A stretch of 64,000 nucleotides of DNA from the NCBI RefSeq assembly GCF_037201805.1, contig NZ_CP147404.1, positions 3,516,501 to 3,580,500 on the forward strand, written 5' to 3'. Shown in pieces: positions 60,938-64,000 of this stretch. How positions within the stretch are numbered: position 1 is the stretch's first letter; the number at the start of each line of letters is the position of its first letter. The notes under the pieces are model-generated. The model saw only the letters and a program-made list of their open reading frames with translations, was not told where the DNA came from and made no database searches. The translations under genes and the position numbers were made by a program. The stretch is from Bacillus sp. FJAT-52991 (lineage in GTDB: Bacteria; Bacillota; Bacilli; Bacillales; Domibacillaceae).

Positions 60938-62404
60938 TCAAGTACCGCAAAAAGTTCGGTAAGGCTCCGCTGATGAAGCTGGCAAAGTACAATAGTCAGC
61001 TTCATCAGCGGAGTGCGCGTAAGGATTTGAAAGAACAGCTACAAGCCGCTCCATCACGCTATAATCTCCTTGCTCTACCGCTGCTTTTAGGGCTTCTTCC
61101 ACTCGGTGATTCCGTGGGATGATAGCAGGGTTGCTACGGCGCATCAACTCATTCGCAGCTGCTTTCGATTCTTGCTGCCTGCCTAGTCTCTCCTGCCATT
61201 GCTTATGCCACTGAGTAAATTCGGGCGTTCTGAACAGGTTCGTATCCTCCCGTTGATCTAAAGTCAATGCACGGAAAGTATTCGTATAGTCTGCCTGATG
61301 CTCCTGCATCATCTGGAGGAGGTTTTCAATAAGAGCTTCATCTTCTGTCTCTTCATTAAATATTCCTAATTTCGCTCTCATTCCAGCAAGCCAATTATGA
61401 TGATACAACTTAGTGAAATCTGAAAGCTTATCCTCTGCTAACTTAATCGCTTGCTCCTGATCTTCATGCAGCAGAGGCAATAAAGCTTCCGCAAATCGTG
61501 CGAGATTCCATCCGCCAATAAGCGGCTGGTTTCTATAAGCATAGCGTCCTTGAATATCAATGGAGCTGAATACCGTTGCCGGGTCATAGACATCCATAAA
61601 AGCACAAGGCCCATAGTCAATCGTTTCCCCGCTAATCGTCATATTATCCGTGTTCATCACCCCATGAATAAAGCCAACAAGCTGCCATTTAGCAATAAGT
61701 TCTGCTTGACGCTTGATCACTTCCTGAAGCAGCGAAAGATATCGATTTTCATTCGCTTCAACATCTGGAAAATGACGCTTTAGAGCATAGTCAGCTAGAA
61801 TACGAAGATCATCCACTGTGCTCCAATTGGCCGCGTATTGAAATGTACCAACGCGCAAATGACTAGCTGCCACACGAGTTAAAATCGCACCTGGCAACTC
61901 TGTTTCACGGTATACTGGTTCACCAGTTGTCACTACGGCTAAACTGCGGGTCGTTGGAATACCCAATGCATGCATTGCTTCACTAATGATATATTCTCTT
62001 AGCATTGGTCCAAGTGCCGCTCGTCCGTCACCTCCGCGAGAATAGGGTGTTCTACCCGAACCCTTCAGTTGAATATCTACTCTCTCACCTTGGGGCGAAA
62101 CTTGCTCGCCTAAAAGTACTGCCCGGCCGTCTCCTAACATCGTAAAATGCCCGAATTGATGCCCTGCATAAGCTTGAGCAAGAGGAAAAGCCCCTTCTGG
62201 AATCTCATTTCCTGCAAACAATGCTGCCCCCTCTTCACTTTTTAGCTCCTCAACATTCAAACCAAGGGAGGTAGCCAACTGATCATTGAGAATAATTAAC
62301 TTCGGTGCACGTACAGGAGTTGGGTTCGTACTAGCAAAAAATGATTGCGGCAGACGGGCATAACTATTGTCAAAATTCCATCCTGTTTCTTTATTCTTTG
62401 TCAT
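60938..62404 (-). CDS. selO: SelO/YdiU-family protein adenylyltransferase (UPF0061)
   Basis: 488 residues. Pseudokinase fold that transfers AMP rather than phosphate to Ser, Thr or Tyr of target proteins (family knowledge). Motifs are [19 protein letters not shown], the [17 protein letters not shown] strand, [20 protein letters not shown] (metal-binding Asn/Asp) and [11 protein letters not shown]-terminal cysteine (RTFCGT) matches the position that is often redox-active in the family. Cytosolic. Start ATG 62404 after GGAGACG. Single gene. Confidence 0.93.
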   Translation of the reverse strand: MTKNKETGWNFDNSYARLPQSFFASTNPTPVRAPKLIILNDQLATSLGLNVEELKSEEGAALFAGNEIPEGAFPLAQAYAGHQFGHFTMLGDGRAVLLGEQVSPQGERVDIQLKGSGRTPYSRGGDGRAALGPMLREYIISEAMHALGIPTTRSLAVVTTGEPVYRETELPGAILTRVAASHLRVGTFQYAANWSTVDDLRILADYALKRHFPDVEANENRYLSLLQEVIKRQAELIAKWQLVGFIHGVMNTDNMTISGETIDYGPCAFMDVYDPATVFSSIDIQGRYAYRNQPLIGGWNLARFAEALLPLLHEDQEQAIKLAEDKLSDFTKLYHHNWLAGMRAKLGIFNEETEDEALIENLLQMMQEHQADYTNTFRALTLDQREDTNLFRTPEFTQWHKQWQERLGRQQESKAAANELMRRSNPAIIPRNHRVEEALKAAVEQGDYSVMERLVAVLSNPYAHSADEADYCTLPASSAEPYRTFCGT

Positions 62405-62554
62405 AACGTCTCCTTTTCTTCATAAATAGTAATAACAATCATCAGCATTTTATCAAAACATCATATAATCCTCTTTTAATGTATACTTCCCCCAATTTAT
62501 TATATCTTGTCCACATCAAGATGCACCTTTTAATTAAATTGACTTTTCACTAAG

Positions 62555-63676
62555 TTAGTTTAAAATCCCTTTCTCCGTAATTTCAACCTGAACCTTAGGA
62601 TCAAAATGCACTTTTTGATAGTTGTTCCCCCATTCATCCTTCTGCTTCTTCCAAATATCGGGATGAAACGCCGTGAGTTGTCTGCCGATACCTAATCCGT
62701 CACAGCGAGCTTTTTGCATTTTTTCTAGCGTTTTATTTGCCAAATCCGTCATCTCTTTGGATAGAAGCTGATTTAATCGGTCAACAGTTTTCTTTTCGCT
62801 TAAGAGATCCCTAGGATATTCAAGGATACCCACTTTCAATTTCAGATCCAGCTTAACCTTAATTTGGCCGTTTGGTTGAATCAATACTTTCATCTTTCGC
62901 TTTGATTTTTCTACATTAAAGGTCATAAAATTATAGGTGTTTTTTTGATCCTTTCCGTTATTTATTTTTTGGGTGAAGCCCGCCGATTTCTGCTTTTCAT
63001 TTTTTAAAAGTAAATACATGGTAGATTGATCTGGGCTCAGTGTCCCTGTAAATTGATACTTATGAAACATAGCAATACGCGAAACGTCCACTCGTTTCCC
63101 TTTTTTCCTGATGTATGGAAGAACAAAATCCTCTCCAGGGTCCATCATCACAGGGTAAATCGTTTCAATGGTCACCTTAGGAACGGTTGTAGTCTCTTCT
63201 TTGCTCTTGATTAATTCATCAACTTCTTCTGCAATTAAGACATCCCCTACTTTTTCAAGGGAAAATATGTCTTTCGCCTTCCCTTGCGCCACTCCAATCC
63301 TCGCATTTAAAGCGCTCTCGGGATCGCGGTAAAAAATATCGAGGAGCTGATGAACGTCTTGTTTTGCTAGCTCTTCTCCAATAAGAATGACCCGATTTTT
63401 GTAAGTACGAAGATTCCTAGATACCTGCTCATCCGCTTTTTGACGGTTTTCCCTTGGCGTATTGCCAACCGTGGATATCAACTCGTTTTTAGGACTCTGT
63501 TGTTCGCTAGCAGGTATGTCCCGTATAACAAAGGTGGATAGGATCTTTCCATTTGGTGCGAGATCAAACCCTCCTCCATAGAGCAAACGAGCATTCTTTA
63601 AAAGATCTTGATCCCAACACCCAGTCATCAATAAGAAAACAACCATAACAGCGCTTAAAAAATAGATCTTTTTCAT
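62555..63676 (-). CDS. spore germination lipoprotein GerAC family
   Basis: 373 residues. Lipobox LMTGC with Cys20 and the typical WDQ start of mature GerC proteins, followed by domains seen in nutrient germinant receptors (VILIGEELAKQDVHQLLDIFYRD). Component of a germinant receptor in the inner spore membrane, C subunit. Follows the B subunit gene by 5 nt; the A subunit presumably lies beyond the window end. Ends before a 150-bp gap. Confidence 0.93.
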   Translation of the reverse strand: MKKIYFLSAVMVVFLLMTGCWDQDLLKNARLLYGGGFDLAPNGKILSTFVIRDIPASEQQSPKNELISTVGNTPRENRQKADEQVSRNLRTYKNRVILIGEELAKQDVHQLLDIFYRDPESALNARIGVAQGKAKDIFSLEKVGDVLIAEEVDELIKSKEETTTVPKVTIETIYPVMMDPGEDFVLPYIRKKGKRVDVSRIAMFHKYQFTGTLSPDQSTMYLLLKNEKQKSAGFTQKINNGKDQKNTYNFMTFNVEKSKRKMKVLIQPNGQIKVKLDLKLKVGILEYPRDLLSEKKTVDRLNQLLSKEMTDLANKTLEKMQKARCDGLGIGRQLTAFHPDIWKKQKDEWGNNYQKVHFDPKVQVEITEKGILN

Positions 63677-63681
63677 CTCGC

Positions 63682-64000
63682 TTACGCCCTCCTTTTTCTT
63701 AAAAGATACGAGAAGATGAGCAGGATCAAAGGAAGACCAATTACAAACGTATAATGCAAAATCTTAATCATTCGATCATAGAGGTCGGTGATCGATGGAT
63801 CTTGAGCAATTATAGCCACAATAAAGACAATGAAAGCGGCATAGGGAACAGCTTTTTTATGTTCCCCACGGTGAAAGAAGTGACCCAGGCCTGCTGTTGC
63901 CATGTATAACCAAGAAACAATAGCCGTACTAACAATAAAAATCCATACAGATAAAAAGATTAAATCGATCCGTTGAATAATCTGGAAAGAAAAACCTTTC
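63682..64000 (-). CDS. spore germination permease GerAB family, N-terminal part outside window
   Basis: The last 105 codons are visible, stop at 63682-63684. Hydrophobic helices such as IDLIFLSVWIFIVSTAIVSW and IKILHYTFVIGLPLILLIFSY match the C-terminal helices of the GerAB/APC-type permease subunit. It is the germinant-sensing B subunit. Continues past 64000. The apparent short frame from ATG 63903 is only its end. Confidence 0.9.
   Translation of the reverse strand, partial: KGFSFQIIQRIDLIFLSVWIFIVSTAIVSWLYMATAGLGHFFHRGEHKKAVPYAAFIVFIVAIIAQDPSITDLYDRMIKILHYTFVIGLPLILLIFSYLLRKRRA

Overview
The window looks like chromosomal DNA of an aerobic, endospore-forming Bacillaceae species (Bacillus sensu lato). 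It is AT-rich, has strong AGGAGG-type ribosome binding sites and uses many GTG/TTG starts. Its gene products resemble Bacillus types: GerAB/GerAC germination proteins, BceRSAB, YusV/YfiY/YfiZ/YfhA, CydABCD, a YflJ-like DUF2639 protein and a FeS-independent (type 2) ferredoxin reductase. A perfect 16-bp parS site (31667-31682) suggests the origin-proximal part of the chromosome. I cannot fix the genus. No rRNA or tRNA genes and no CRISPR array were seen.

Layout. 1-4082: a sigma-54 activator faces a sigma-54 promoter driving an amidohydrolase and a sodium:solute symporter. 4155-9983: a dynamin/Era-like GTPase, a thiosulfate-import pair (TsuA/TsuB type), an SH3 wall protein, peptidase T and a DUF1836 regulator. 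10115-14720: a hemolysin III-family protein, then gltS-hutG with a divergent LysR regulator, and a DUF2238-like membrane protein. 14788-18488: a SulP anion transporter with an ArsR regulator, then an iron-dependent alcohol dehydrogenase very like Bacillus methanolicus methanol dehydrogenase. 18489-20512: dispersed repeats, an RluF-type pseudouridine synthase with a non-ATG start, and an NlpC/P60 hydrolase. 20587-26985: a Fur-controlled iron island (ferredoxin-NADP reductase, siderophore ABC transporter, MFS exporter). 27033-30369: a TetR-headed amino-acid ABC transporter operon ending in an OsmC protein. 30632-32309: small genes, a chemoreceptor remnant, a MutT protein, parS and a methyltransferase.

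32533-38362 holds the least familiar locus: a 1423-residue P-type ATPase made of a degenerate P1B-like half fused to an intact P2-like half, flanked by four small unrecognised proteins, at least three of them apparently membrane-associated. This is my best candidate for an undescribed system. 38487-41419 has a fused MsrAB and a TnpB-only IS200/IS605-type element with a broken ribbon-helix-helix gene beside it. 41420-57593 is rich in respiration and stress genes: a YthAB-type bd oxidase, the BceRSAB peptide-antibiotic module, ldh-lctP, and convergent cydABCD with a Rex-like box. 57946-64000: a YeiH-family exporter with divergent LysR, an HsmA-family protein, SelO, and the end of a ger operon.

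Two non-coding repeat families stand out. One is a modular intergenic repeat at 18493-18760 and 48424-48720. The other is a structured element with one long copy (about 59085-59294) and internally deleted short copies, inserted after ATGA or GTGA, which resembles ORF-less HEARO/omega-RNA elements. Several start codons have been moved from the longest open frame, and three genes appear to use unusual starts (CTG, ATA, TTG).
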